A stretch of 64,000 nt of DNA from Dokdonia sp. Hel_I_53 (lineage in GTDB: Bacteria > Bacteroidota > Bacteroidia > Flavobacteriales > Flavobacteriaceae): NCBI RefSeq assembly GCF_007827465.1, contig NZ_VISL01000001.1, forward strand, positions 1,879,001-1,943,000, written 5' to 3'. Positions 52,060 to 60,252 of the stretch are shown piece after piece. Position 1 is the first letter of the stretch; every line of letters starts with the position of its first letter. The translations under genes and the position numbers were made by a program. The notes under the pieces were generated by a model. It was not told where the DNA came from. It was given only the letters and a program-made list of their open reading frames with translations, and searched no databases.

Positions 52060-55000
52060 ATGAGCGCTAAGTTCACTGAATATAAAGGATTAGACCTTCC
52101 TAATATCGCTAGCGAGGTACTTGCCTACTGGAAAGAAAACGACGTTTTTGAGAAGTCAGTTACCTCTCGAGAAGGAGCAAAACCGTATGTGTTTTTTGAA
52201 GGACCACCTTCGGCAAACGGACTACCGGGTGTACACCACGTACTAGCACGCGCGATTAAAGATATTTTTCCTCGTTATATGACGATGAAAGGTTTTCAAG
52301 TAAAACGCAAAGCGGGATGGGATACACACGGACTTCCTGTAGAACTTGGTGTTGAAAAAGAACTTGGTATTACTAAAGAGGATATCGGCACAAAAATCAC
52401 TGTAGAGGAGTATAACGAAGCTTGTAAAAAGGCCGTGATGCGCTACACAGATATCTGGAATGACCTTACCGAAAAAATGGGCTACTGGGTAGATATGGAT
52501 GATCCATACATTACCTACAAGTCTAAATATATGGAGACCGTATGGTGGTTACTTAAGCAAATCTATAACAAAGATTTACTGTACAAAGGCTACACCATCC
52601 AACCCTATTCTCCTAAGGCAGGAACGGGATTAAGCTCTCACGAACTTAACCAGCCTGGCTGTTACCGTGATGTGACAGATACTACGGTGGTTGCACAATT
52701 TAAAGTGACAGATCAAGGTGAAAATCCACTTGCAAAAGAACTTGCAGACGGGCAAACTTACTTTATCGCTTGGACAACAACCCCTTGGACGCTGCCATCA
52801 AATACTGCACTTACCGTAGGAAAAAAGATAGATTATGTACTTGTGGAAACATTTAACCAGTACACCTTCGAGCCCGTAAAAGTTATTCTTGCAAAGAACT
52901 TAGTCTCTAAGCAGTTTGATAAGAAATTTGCTTCCGCTTCCGCGAAAGAAGAGTTGGATGCATACAATGCTGGAGATAAGAAAATCCCATACTTCGTAGC
53001 CAGAGAATTTAAAGGAGCAGACCTTCTTGAACTTCGCTACGAGCAACTCTTTGATTTTGTACAACCTCATGATAATCCTCAAGATGCTTTCCGGGTGATT
53101 GCCGGTGATTTTGTGACGACCGAGGATGGTACGGGTATCGTACACACGGCACCTACCTTTGGTGCAGATGATGCTTTGGTGGCAAAGCTAGCTTCGCCAG
53201 AGGTACCACCATTACTAGTTAAGAATGAAGATGGAAACTTAGTACCGCTTGTAGATCTTCAGGGTAAATTTCGCCCAGAGCTCAAAGAGTTTGGCAACAA
53301 GTATATCAAAAATGAATATTACACAGATGGCGAGGCTCCAGAACGATCTATGGACGTGGAGCTTGCCATACGTTTAAAAGAAGAAAATAAAGCTTTCAAA
53401 GTAGAGAAGTACGTACACAGTTATCCACACTGCTGGCGTACAGATAAGCCGGTACTTTACTACCCGCTAGATTCTTGGTTTATAAAAGTAACCGATTTTA
53501 AAGATCGTATGCACGAGCTTAATCTTGGTATTAACTGGAAACCACAATCTACTGGGGAAGGCCGTTTTGGTAACTGGCTTGCTAATGCAAACGACTGGAA
53601 CCTGTCTCGTAGTCGTTTTTGGGGAATACCATTACCTATCTGGCGTACTGATGATGGAAAGGAAGAACTACTCATAGGTTCTATAGCAGAGCTTAAAGCC
53701 GAAATACAAAAAGCACTTGACGCTGGTGTGATGGATGCAGATCCTTTTGCAGACTTTGAAGTGGGCAATATGAGTGAAGAAAACTATGAACTCGTAGACC
53801 TGCATAAAAATGTGGTAGATAAGATCACGCTCGTTTCTGCAAGTGGGCAGCCTATGAAACGTGAGGCAGATCTTATAGATGTTTGGTTTGACTCTGGATC
53901 TATGCCGTATGCACAATGGCACTATCCTTTTGAAAATAAAGAACTCGTAGAAGACACTTGGCGTAAAGCAGATTTTATAGCCGAAGGTGTAGACCAAACT
54001 CGTGGATGGTTTTATACACTCCACGCGATCGCTACAATGATTTTTGACGATGTAGCCTATAAAAATGTGGTTTCTAATGGACTAGTACTTGACAAGAACG
54101 GGCAAAAGATGTCTAAGCGACTAGGTAATGCGACAGACCCTTTTGAGACCTTAGAAAAATACGGGCCAGATGCAACACGCTGGTACATGATTTCTAACGC
54201 AAATCCATGGGATAACCTTAAGTTTGATTTAGACGGCATAGAAGAAGTAAAGCGTAAGTTCTTTGGGACACTTTACAATACCTATAATTTCTTTGCGCTG
54301 TATGCAAATCTGGATAATTTCGCTTTCGCGGAAGCGGAAATAGAACTTTCTCAACGTCCAGAAATAGACCGTTGGATTTTGTCAGAACTCCACTCTCTTA
54401 TTGCCGAAGTAGATAAATTTTACTCACAATATGAGCCTACTAAAGCAACTAGAGCTATTGATAAGTTTGTACAGGAAAACCTGTCAAACTGGTTTGTAAG
54501 ATTAAGTAGAAGACGCTTCTGGAAGGGTGAATATGCCACCGATAAAATTTCTGCTTACCAAACATTATATACCTGTCTTGAAACAGTTGCAAAGTTAAGT
54601 GCTCCTGTGGCACCATTCTTTATGGAAAAACTCTATAAAGATCTTAACGCTGCTACTGGCAGAGAAGATTTTGAAAGTATTCACCTCGCAAAATTTCCTA
54701 TAAGCGATACGAATTACATCGATACAGCGTTAGAACATAAAATGCAAAAAGCACAAATTGTAAGTTCGCTTACCTTATCGCTTAGAGCAAAAGAAAAGAT
54801 TAAAGTGCGTCAACCATTGCAACGTATTATGATCCCCGTGCTCAATGAAAATGACAAAAAAGAGATAGAAGCCGTAGCAGATTTGATCAAATCTGAGGTA
54901 AATGTGAAAGAAATTGAGCTCATTTCTGATGACTCTGGGATTTTAGTGAAGCAAATAAAACCAAATTTTAAGGTGTTAGGACCACGCTTTGGAAAAGATA

Positions 55001-55467
55001 TGAAGCTGGTTGCCAGCAAAATAAATACTTTAGATGCAAAAAATATTGCCACAATTGAACAAGAGGGGCAATTACCTATTGAGATTAACGGAGAAAGCAT
55101 TATTTTAGAGTCTGGAGATGTAGAGATTACCTCTCAAGATATAGAAGGTTGGTTAGTTGCTAGTCATGCTGGGGTAACAGTTGCTTTAGATGTAACGATA
55201 AGTGACGATCTTAAAAAAGAAGGAATTGCCCGAGAACTTGTAAATCGTATTCAAAATTTACGTAAAGACTCTGGTTATGAAGTGACAGATCGCATTCATA
55301 TACAATTGCAAAATGAGCCTTCAATAGCGCAAACAGTAACAAGCAATGCTGACTATATTAAAGAAGAAACACTAGCAGATTCTCTAGAAATAGTAGAAAA
55401 TATTTCTAACGGTTTAGAAATTGCTTTTGATGATATTAAAACATATTTAACCATTTCAAAACAATAG
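52060..55467 (+). CDS. ileS: Isoleucyl-tRNA synthetase, type 2 with GXHH motif
   Basis: Charges tRNA(Ile) and edits mis-activated valine. It has 1135 residues, the length of the eukaryote-like IleRS2 class. The HIGH-type signature near residue 57 reads GVHH (PPSANGLPGVHHVLARAIKD), i.e. GXHH instead of HXGH. The editing domain includes WTTTPWTLPSNTALTVG and GTGIVHTAPTFGADD; the KMSKS motif is KMSKRLGN. IleRS2 enzymes resist mupirocin, and the GXHH variant is reported to be hyper-resistant. Two degenerate palindromes encode FASASAKEE and FAFAEAE in surface-type regions. The downstream dksA-like gene starts 2 bp after the stop. Confidence 0.97.
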   Translation: MSAKFTEYKGLDLPNIASEVLAYWKENDVFEKSVTSREGAKPYVFFEGPPSANGLPGVHHVLARAIKDIFPRYMTMKGFQVKRKAGWDTHGLPVELGVEKELGITKEDIGTKITVEEYNEACKKAVMRYTDIWNDLTEKMGYWVDMDDPYITYKSKYMETVWWLLKQIYNKDLLYKGYTIQPYSPKAGTGLSSHELNQPGCYRDVTDTTVVAQFKVTDQGENPLAKELADGQTYFIAWTTTPWTLPSNTALTVGKKIDYVLVETFNQYTFEPVKVILAKNLVSKQFDKKFASASAKEELDAYNAGDKKIPYFVAREFKGADLLELRYEQLFDFVQPHDNPQDAFRVIAGDFVTTEDGTGIVHTAPTFGADDALVAKLASPEVPPLLVKNEDGNLVPLVDLQGKFRPELKEFGNKYIKNEYYTDGEAPERSMDVELAIRLKEENKAFKVEKYVHSYPHCWRTDKPVLYYPLDSWFIKVTDFKDRMHELNLGINWKPQSTGEGRFGNWLANANDWNLSRSRFWGIPLPIWRTDDGKEELLIGSIAELKAEIQKALDAGVMDADPFADFEVGNMSEENYELVDLHKNVVDKITLVSASGQPMKREADLIDVWFDSGSMPYAQWHYPFENKELVEDTWRKADFIAEGVDQTRGWFYTLHAIATMIFDDVAYKNVVSNGLVLDKNGQKMSKRLGNATDPFETLEKYGPDATRWYMISNANPWDNLKFDLDGIEEVKRKFFGTLYNTYNFFALYANLDNFAFAEAEIELSQRPEIDRWILSELHSLIAEVDKFYSQYEPTKATRAIDKFVQENLSNWFVRLSRRRFWKGEYATDKISAYQTLYTCLETVAKLSAPVAPFFMEKLYKDLNAATGREDFESIHLAKFPISDTNYIDTALEHKMQKAQIVSSLTLSLRAKEKIKVRQPLQRIMIPVLNENDKKEIEAVADLIKSEVNVKEIELISDDSGILVKQIKPNFKVLGPRFGKDMKLVASKINTLDAKNIATIEQEGQLPIEINGESIILESGDVEITSQDIEGWLVASHAGVTVALDVTISDDLKKEGIARELVNRIQNLRKDSGYEVTDRIHIQLQNEPSIAQTVTSNADYIKEETLADSLEIVENISNGLEIAFDDIKTYLTISKQ
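54321..54336. repeat. Near-exact palindromic repeat inside ileS
   Basis: CGCTTTCGCGGAAGCG, one mismatch to the 16-bp form. It encodes AFAEA between the catalytic core and the anticodon domain. Confidence 0.8.
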
Positions 55468-55469
55468 TT

Positions 55470-55853
55470 ATGGGTACAGACACACAAGAACGTTTTAGCG
55501 ATGCGCAACTAGAAGAGTTTCGCGAGTTAATTAACAAGAAAATTGAAAAAGCTCAGCACGATTTAGAGCTTATTAAAAGTGCTTATCTCAATGATGGAGA
55601 TAATGGCACTGATGACACCTCTCCTCAATTCAAATCTTTTGATGAAGGTAGTGCAACTATGAGCAAAGAGGCGAATAGTGCGCTTGCCATACGTCAAGAA
55701 AAGTTTATAAGAGATCTTAAAAATGCCATCACACGTATTAATAATAAAACTTATGGTATCTGTAGGGTTACTGGTAAATTAATAAACCCAGAGCGCTTAA
55801 AGCTTGTTCCTCACGCAACGCTAAGCATTGAGGCAAAGAATATGCAAAGTTAA
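55470..55853 (+). CDS. DksA/TraR-family protein
   Basis: 127 residues: a helical N-terminal coiled coil (FREL..KKIEKAQHDLELIKSAY) and a C-terminal zinc-finger-type segment YGICRVTGKLINPERLKLVPHATLSIEAK. Only one of the four canonical zinc cysteines is left, the form usual in Bacteroidota. DksA-like proteins bind the RNA polymerase secondary channel; whether this one does is inference. It is co-transcribed with ileS (2-bp gap) and followed by a terminator. Confidence 0.88.
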   Translation: MGTDTQERFSDAQLEEFRELINKKIEKAQHDLELIKSAYLNDGDNGTDDTSPQFKSFDEGSATMSKEANSALAIRQEKFIRDLKNAITRINNKTYGICRVTGKLINPERLKLVPHATLSIEAKNMQS

Positions 55854-55919
55854 CGCAGCTTTGTATTGCGATAACTAACATCTATGTTCTTAAGAAGAAG
55901 TATGATGTTCAATTTACAG

Positions 55920-55945
55920 AGCACTCTTTAGGGAGTGCTTTTTAA
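55920..55945 (+). terminator. Terminator of the ileS-dksA-like operon
   Basis: AGCACTC and GAGTGCT, 7-bp arms, six-base loop, then five T and AA. It lies 67 bp after the stop. Confidence 0.85.
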
Positions 55946-55992
55946 TTATAATAATAGGGCTTAGAAGGCTCTAACCATATTAAGTAAAACCT

Positions 55993-56619
55993 TTGAAACT
56001 TTATACCGCCCTATTCATAGTTTTTTTTTCTGTGACCCTGACGGCTCAGAAAAGGGTTTCTAAAACATATTCTGCTGCTGGAGTAAAAGAACTGCAAATT
56101 CATAGTAATGAAATATTTGAGATCAAGGTCAATACTGCTCAAACTGACATAATCACTATATATACAGTTATTGACGGAGAAATCTTTGCTAGTACCCTTC
56201 TCAACACACAAATTGACAATGAGGTTTTACAAATTAAAACAGGTACAACTCCAGATTATGTTCCTTTTAATGATAAACTTTCTGCCCATAAAGTGATGGC
56301 TATTGAGTTAGAAATTATTATGCCTTTGGAAATGGATCTCTCTATTTTTTCTACCTTATCAAGTGTTATTACGGCTGGTAAATTAGGGAAAGTACGTATA
56401 GATTTAGGCAGAGGTAATTTTACTGCAAAAAAGTTTCGCTTTCGCGAAAGCGCAAAAATCAATACAATTTCTGGTAATGTCGATATAGAACTCGATCAAG
56501 CACATGTGACTGCACAATCTCGCAACGGGATCGTCGTTATACCCACAGACATTAATATGGGTGCACCGCTTTCTGTTGAGAGTTTAGATGGTGATATTAC
56601 CATTCGTAAATCGCAGTAA
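55993..56619 (+). CDS. Secreted adhesin-like/DUF4097-type beta-repeat protein
   Basis: 208 residues, TTG start. MKLYTALFIVFFSVTLTAQ is a signal peptide. The rest is a right-handed beta-type repeat (ELQIHSNEIFEIKVNTAQTDIITIYT ... VRIDLGRGNFTAKKFRF ... SGNVDIELDQAHVTAQSRNGIVVIP) as in putative auto-transporter adhesin head and DUF4097 families. The function is unknown. An exact palindrome copy encodes RFRES. It lies between the ileS operon terminator and lspA. Confidence 0.75.
   Translation: MKLYTALFIVFFSVTLTAQKRVSKTYSAAGVKELQIHSNEIFEIKVNTAQTDIITIYTVIDGEIFASTLLNTQIDNEVLQIKTGTTPDYVPFNDKLSAHKVMAIELEIIMPLEMDLSIFSTLSSVITAGKLGKVRIDLGRGNFTAKKFRFRESAKINTISGNVDIELDQAHVTAQSRNGIVVIPTDINMGAPLSVESLDGDITIRKSQ
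56437..56452. repeat. Palindromic repeat copy 14, inside the adhesin-like gene
   Basis: Exact copy read as CGC TTT CGC GAA AGC, giving RFRES in KKFRFRESAKINT. Confidence 0.95.
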
Positions 56620-56625
56620 ATACCT

Positions 56626-56633
56626 TATTTTTG
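56626..56633 (+). promoter_or_regulatory. lspA -7 element
   Basis: TATTTTTG (TAnnTTTG), 20 bp before the lspA ATG; predicted leader about 15 nt. No clear -33 TTG. Confidence 0.45.
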
Positions 56634-56653
56634 ACACTTCCAAAAAATAGATT

Positions 56654-57280
56654 ATGTCGCTTAAAAAAGCCGGGCTTATAATATTCTTGATTTTACTGGT
56701 AGATCAGGTTCTGAAAATTTACATTAAAACTAATTTTTACCTCAGAGAAAGTATTCAAGTTTTCGGTTGGGATTGGTTTCAAATTTTTTTTGTTGAGAAT
56801 CAAGGAGCAGCTTGGGGTGTTGAGTTACCTGGTGAATATGGGAAGATAACACTCTCACTCTTTAGACTTATTATTGCTCCAGTAATTGCATACTGGCTCT
56901 ATAAATCAATAAAAGACCATGCCCCTAAATTATTAATTATTGCGATCTCTCTTATTTTTGCTGGTGCATTAGGTAATATTATTGACTCACTTATTTACGG
57001 ATCTATTTTTAGCGCGAGTACAACAAGTCAAGTTGCTACATTTATGCCAGAAGGTGGTGGGTATGCTCCCCCTCTTTTTGGAAAGGTGGTAGATATGTTA
57101 TATTTTCCCTTTATAAAAAATGCACAATTCCCTGATTGGTTTCCTATATGGGGCGGAGACTCATTCACGTTTTTTAATGCTATTTTCAACATTGCAGATA
57201 TGGCTATAAGCACTGGTGTAGGGATTCTTATTGTGTTTAACAAGAGAGTCTTTCCTCAAGATGAAGTGGCTGTAAAATAA
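56654..57280 (+). CDS. lspA: Lipoprotein signal peptidase (signal peptidase II)
   Basis: Cleaves the signal peptide of diacylglyceryl-modified prolipoproteins. It has 208 residues with four membrane helices. Catalytic aspartates lie in GNIIDSLIYG and FNIADMAISTG. It is slightly longer than the enterobacterial enzyme (~165) because of a periplasmic insert with EGGGYAPPLFGKVVDMLYFPF, usual in Bacteroidota. ileS-lspA linkage is widespread. Confidence 0.95.
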   Translation: MSLKKAGLIIFLILLVDQVLKIYIKTNFYLRESIQVFGWDWFQIFFVENQGAAWGVELPGEYGKITLSLFRLIIAPVIAYWLYKSIKDHAPKLLIIAISLIFAGALGNIIDSLIYGSIFSASTTSQVATFMPEGGGYAPPLFGKVVDMLYFPFIKNAQFPDWFPIWGGDSFTFFNAIFNIADMAISTGVGILIVFNKRVFPQDEVAVK

Positions 57281-57302
57281 AGGTCACTTTACACTCCCGT
57301 CC

Positions 57303-57875
57303 TTAAAACTTATGCACATTACGGGGTGTTATGCAATAATCTAACGCAACGTCATAACTGTTTGCTTCTATAGGCTCAACTTCTGGTTCAAATAAACTCA
57401 TACCAACTTTAATTACTTCAGGGTTACAACTAGCTAAAAAGCGGTCATAAAATCCTTTTCCATAACCTACTCTATTTCCAAGCTTATCATACGCAAGAAG
57501 AGGTATGAAAACAACATCGATTTTGTCAGGCTGGATTTCAATACCATCTTTTGGTTCTGGAATCCCATAAGGGTTTACTTGAAGGATACTACTATCTGTT
57601 AAAAGAAAATGCTGCATTGATCCTTCATCAAAATTTGATTTTGATAAAAGAATATGCTTGTCTTTACCGCTAAGGATAGAAAGAAGATACTCAGTGTTGA
57701 TTTCAAATAAGTGCTCTATAGGTAAAAAAACATGATAGTATTCATGGTCCCATAAGTCACTTTGCAATGCCTTATTTGCGATTTGAAGACTCATTTCTTC
57801 AAGGGTGTCTTTTGAGACGGTCGTACGCAATGCCTTATACTTCTTCCTCAGTTCTTGTTTGCTCACTTGCAACAT
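57303..57875 (-). CDS. 5-formyltetrahydrofolate cyclo-ligase
   Basis: Converts 5-formyl-THF to 5,10-methenyl-THF with ATP. 190 residues from ATG 57875 (MLQVSKQELRKKYKALR). Motifs: SKSNFDEGSMQHF and the C-terminal FIPLLAYDKLGNRVGYGKGFYDRFLA, the nucleotide/substrate-site signature. An upstream open extension to 57932 overlaps the aspartoacylase-like gene more deeply and is unlikely. The chosen start overlaps that gene by 41 bp. Confidence 0.92.
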   Translation of the reverse strand: MLQVSKQELRKKYKALRTTVSKDTLEEMSLQIANKALQSDLWDHEYYHVFLPIEHLFEINTEYLLSILSGKDKHILLSKSNFDEGSMQHFLLTDSSILQVNPYGIPEPKDGIEIQPDKIDVVFIPLLAYDKLGNRVGYGKGFYDRFLASCNPEVIKVGMSLFEPEVEPIEANSYDVALDYCITPRNVHKF

Positions 57876-58845
57876 TCTTTTGTAATGATGTATTAAAAAT
57901 GGCATCCCCTTGATAGACCAGTGATGCCTCATTTACGTTAATAAGGTATCCTGCGTTTTTTGCAATCACTAAATGTCTAAATTTTCCGTAAGGATCAGTA
58001 ATTGTTGCTAGGTGCTGTCCCACATTCACATACTCTCCGCAATTTACTTTTGTATGTAAAAGGCCAGAATATTTAGCTCTAAGCCATTGTGTTGCCTCCA
58101 CTAATACCGAGGGTGCTTGAGCCTCTGGTACTTTAAAATCATCTGCAAGCATACCTAGATGAGCAAATACGCGCATCGCTCCAAAAACTCCTTGACGTGC
58201 AATATCCTTATCACTTACCTTAGACTTTCCTCCTTCAAAAAGTAGAATGGGCTTTCCTAGACGTGAGCAAGTTGCTCTATAGGATTTTGATATTGTTTTT
58301 GAATGTAATGTGAATGGTGCGTTAAAAACCTTTGCATATTGTGTAGACGTAAAATCAGAAGGATCTATACGCACCTGTGCAACATTAAATCTTGAAGCCC
58401 CTCCCGTATGAAAGTCCATACAAATATCTGCCACAGGAAGGATTTTCTTCACAAATTGATAGGCAAATCTACTCGCGAGGGACCCCCTTGGATTACCAGG
58501 AAAAACTCGGTTGAGGTCTCTTCCATCTGGGAAAGCACGCTTCATATCTAAAAAACCAAAAATATTTACGACAGGAATACATATTACGGTTCCTATTTTA
58601 GGTCGATTTATTTTTTTTGCTATAAGCTGGCGTACGATTTCTACTCCGTTGATCTCATCTCCGTGAATTCCTGAGGTAATCAGAATTACAGGGCCTGGTT
58701 TTTTTGACCTCTCAACTATGATCGGTACCTCAACAGCTGCTGTGGTATACAGCTTTGCAAGGTTAAAATTAACAGTCGCTCTTTTACCAGGTAAAATGCG
58801 CTCTCCTAATAACGTAAGTATATTATCGTCGTCAATAAATTTCAC
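57835..58845 (-). CDS. Succinylglutamate desuccinylase/aspartoacylase-family deacylase
   Basis: 336 residues of the M14-type zinc hydrolase fold. Zinc ligands: GIHGDEINGVEIV (H-x2-E) and ICMDFHTGG (His). It lacks the full motifs of true aspartoacylase, so the substrate is an acyl-amino acid or modified peptide. It sits 11 bp downstream of rimK and belongs to the conserved rimK / retropepsin / deacylase cassette, so it probably acts on RimK-type products (inference). Confidence 0.88.
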   Translation of the reverse strand: MKFIDDDNILTLLGERILPGKRATVNFNLAKLYTTAAVEVPIIVERSKKPGPVILITSGIHGDEINGVEIVRQLIAKKINRPKIGTVICIPVVNIFGFLDMKRAFPDGRDLNRVFPGNPRGSLASRFAYQFVKKILPVADICMDFHTGGASRFNVAQVRIDPSDFTSTQYAKVFNAPFTLHSKTISKSYRATCSRLGKPILLFEGGKSKVSDKDIARQGVFGAMRVFAHLGMLADDFKVPEAQAPSVLVEATQWLRAKYSGLLHTKVNCGEYVNVGQHLATITDPYGKFRHLVIAKNAGYLINVNEASLVYQGDAIFNTSLQKNVASEQTRTEEEV

Positions 58846-58856
58846 ACGAATATTTA

Positions 58857-59729
58857 TTAAATGTTGCGCTCTATATAGCGTATAATTGTTTTTGCAATAT
58901 CTTTTCCAGTTGCTTTTTCAATACCCTCAAGTCCTGGTGAAGAATTTACTTCTAGTATTAAAGGCCCACGCTCACTCTGTAACATGTCTACCCCTGCCAC
59001 TCCCAGTCCCATGGCTTTTGCAGCTTTAATAGCAGCATTTTCTTCCTCTTCAGATAGCTTAATGAGCTCTGCAGAGCCGCCTCTGTGTAGGTTTGACCTA
59101 AACTCGCCTTCTTTTCCTTGACGTTTCATAGCTCCTACAATTTGTCCATCTACCACAAAGGCTCGAAGGTCTGCGCCTTTTGCTTCTTTTATAAACTCTT
59201 GAATAATCACCCTGGCTTCCAGACCATTAAAGGCTTCAATAACAGACTCTGCTGCATTTTTTGTTTCTGCCAGTACTACTCCTAGTCCTTGTGTACCTTC
59301 AAGTAATTTAATTACCAATGGTGCACCTCCTACATGATCTATTACCTCAGAGACATCTCTACTGTAGTTTGTAAAAATTGTTTTAGGCATTCCAAGTTTT
59401 GACTTAGATAATATTTGCAAGCTTCGAAGTTTGTCACGACTCATAACAAGAGCTGTCGAAGTTGTCGTTGTAAAGCAATTCATCATTTCAAACTGACGTA
59501 CTACTGCTGTCCCATAAAATGTGATCGAAGCACCTATACGAGGAATAATTGCATCCGTTGTGTCTAAGTGTCTTCCTTTATAGTAAACGATAGGCTTCTT
59601 TTTCTCTATAATGAGGTCACATTTGAGAGGATCTATTACTTCTACGCTATGACCTCTTTTTAAACCCACTTCAATAAGCCTACTAGTTGAATATAAATGC
59701 GGGTTTCGAGAGAGTATTTTTAAGTTCAT
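58857..59729 (-). CDS. rimK: RimK-type ATP-grasp alpha-L-glutamate ligase
   Basis: 290 residues. N-terminal RimK domain ([33 protein letters not shown]), then ATP-grasp: [42 protein letters not shown], and the metal motif [23 protein letters not shown]. RimK adds glutamate residues to a protein or small-molecule carboxylate (ribosomal protein S6 in E. coli). Its start overlaps the retropepsin-like gene by 4 bp. Confidence 0.94.
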   Translation of the reverse strand: MNLKILSRNPHLYSTSRLIEVGLKRGHSVEVIDPLKCDLIIEKKKPIVYYKGRHLDTTDAIIPRIGASITFYGTAVVRQFEMMNCFTTTTSTALVMSRDKLRSLQILSKSKLGMPKTIFTNYSRDVSEVIDHVGGAPLVIKLLEGTQGLGVVLAETKNAAESVIEAFNGLEARVIIQEFIKEAKGADLRAFVVDGQIVGAMKRQGKEGEFRSNLHRGGSAELIKLSEEEENAAIKAAKAMGLGVAGVDMLQSERGPLILEVNSSPGLEGIEKATGKDIAKTIIRYIERNI

Positions 59730-60151
59730 TGGTTTTTTAAATTGAAGGACACATCTGTAAGCTCTGTATCTACTATGAATTTTTTAGTTAGAAATTTACG
59801 CCCCAAAAGTACGGGAAATCTCATATCTTCTCTTGATGATAGTGTTAAGGAGATTTTATATTTTTTATTGAAAATTCGTATGTCACTTTGCACTTCATAT
59901 CGATATTGAATCTCTCCGTTGCTACTTTTTACAGCAGCAATGTCATAGTCTTCAAAAACAAGCTCCTTACCATTGTAAAGTGGATGTTTTTTATCAAAAA
60001 AAGTGCAAATAAGGAGACTGTCTACCTCAGTAATACTATGGCAATGAATTGAAGAGGTATATGCTCCAGTATCAATTTTCACATCAATATCTTCAAAGCC
60101 CAGTTCTGGAAAATCTGCTTTGTCAGTACGACCTATAATTTTTTTTGGCAT
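59726..60151 (-). CDS. RimK-associated retropepsin-like protease (ATP-dependent zinc protease family)
   Basis: 141 residues. [36 protein letters not shown] carries the aspartyl protease DTGA-type motif; [21 protein letters not shown] is the second half. The family is annotated as RimK/LysX-associated aspartic (or zinc) protease and nearly always neighbours RimK. It overlaps rimK by 4 bp. A role in trimming or controlling the RimK product is inference. Confidence 0.88.
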   Translation of the reverse strand: MPKKIIGRTDKADFPELGFEDIDVKIDTGAYTSSIHCHSITEVDSLLICTFFDKKHPLYNGKELVFEDYDIAAVKSSNGEIQYRYEVQSDIRIFNKKYKISLTLSSREDMRFPVLLGRKFLTKKFIVDTELTDVSFNLKNQ

Positions 60152-60208
60152 AATAAAGCAAGGTACTAAATGTGATGGTCTGATGCATAGATTTAATAAG
60201 AATTTTTA

Positions 60209-60224
60209 CGCTTTCGCGAAAGCG
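60209..60224. repeat. Palindromic repeat copy 15, intergenic
   Basis: Exact copy, extended by TTA and TAA on the two sides, between the divergent retropepsin-like and uvrC genes. Confidence 0.95.
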
Positions 60225-60252
60225 TAATCCCAATCATATACTATCTTTGAGT

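Noticed and set aside
55780..55853. DksA-like gene as a broken gene because three zinc cysteines are missing
   Set aside because: The one-cysteine form YGICRVTGKLI...PHATLSIEAK is usual in Bacteroidota and the frame is intact.
1529..60224. Dispersed palindromes as a CRISPR array or MITE family
   Set aside because: Copies are kilobases apart with irregular spacing, only 14-22 bp long, have no terminal inverted repeats beyond themselves and no visible target duplications.
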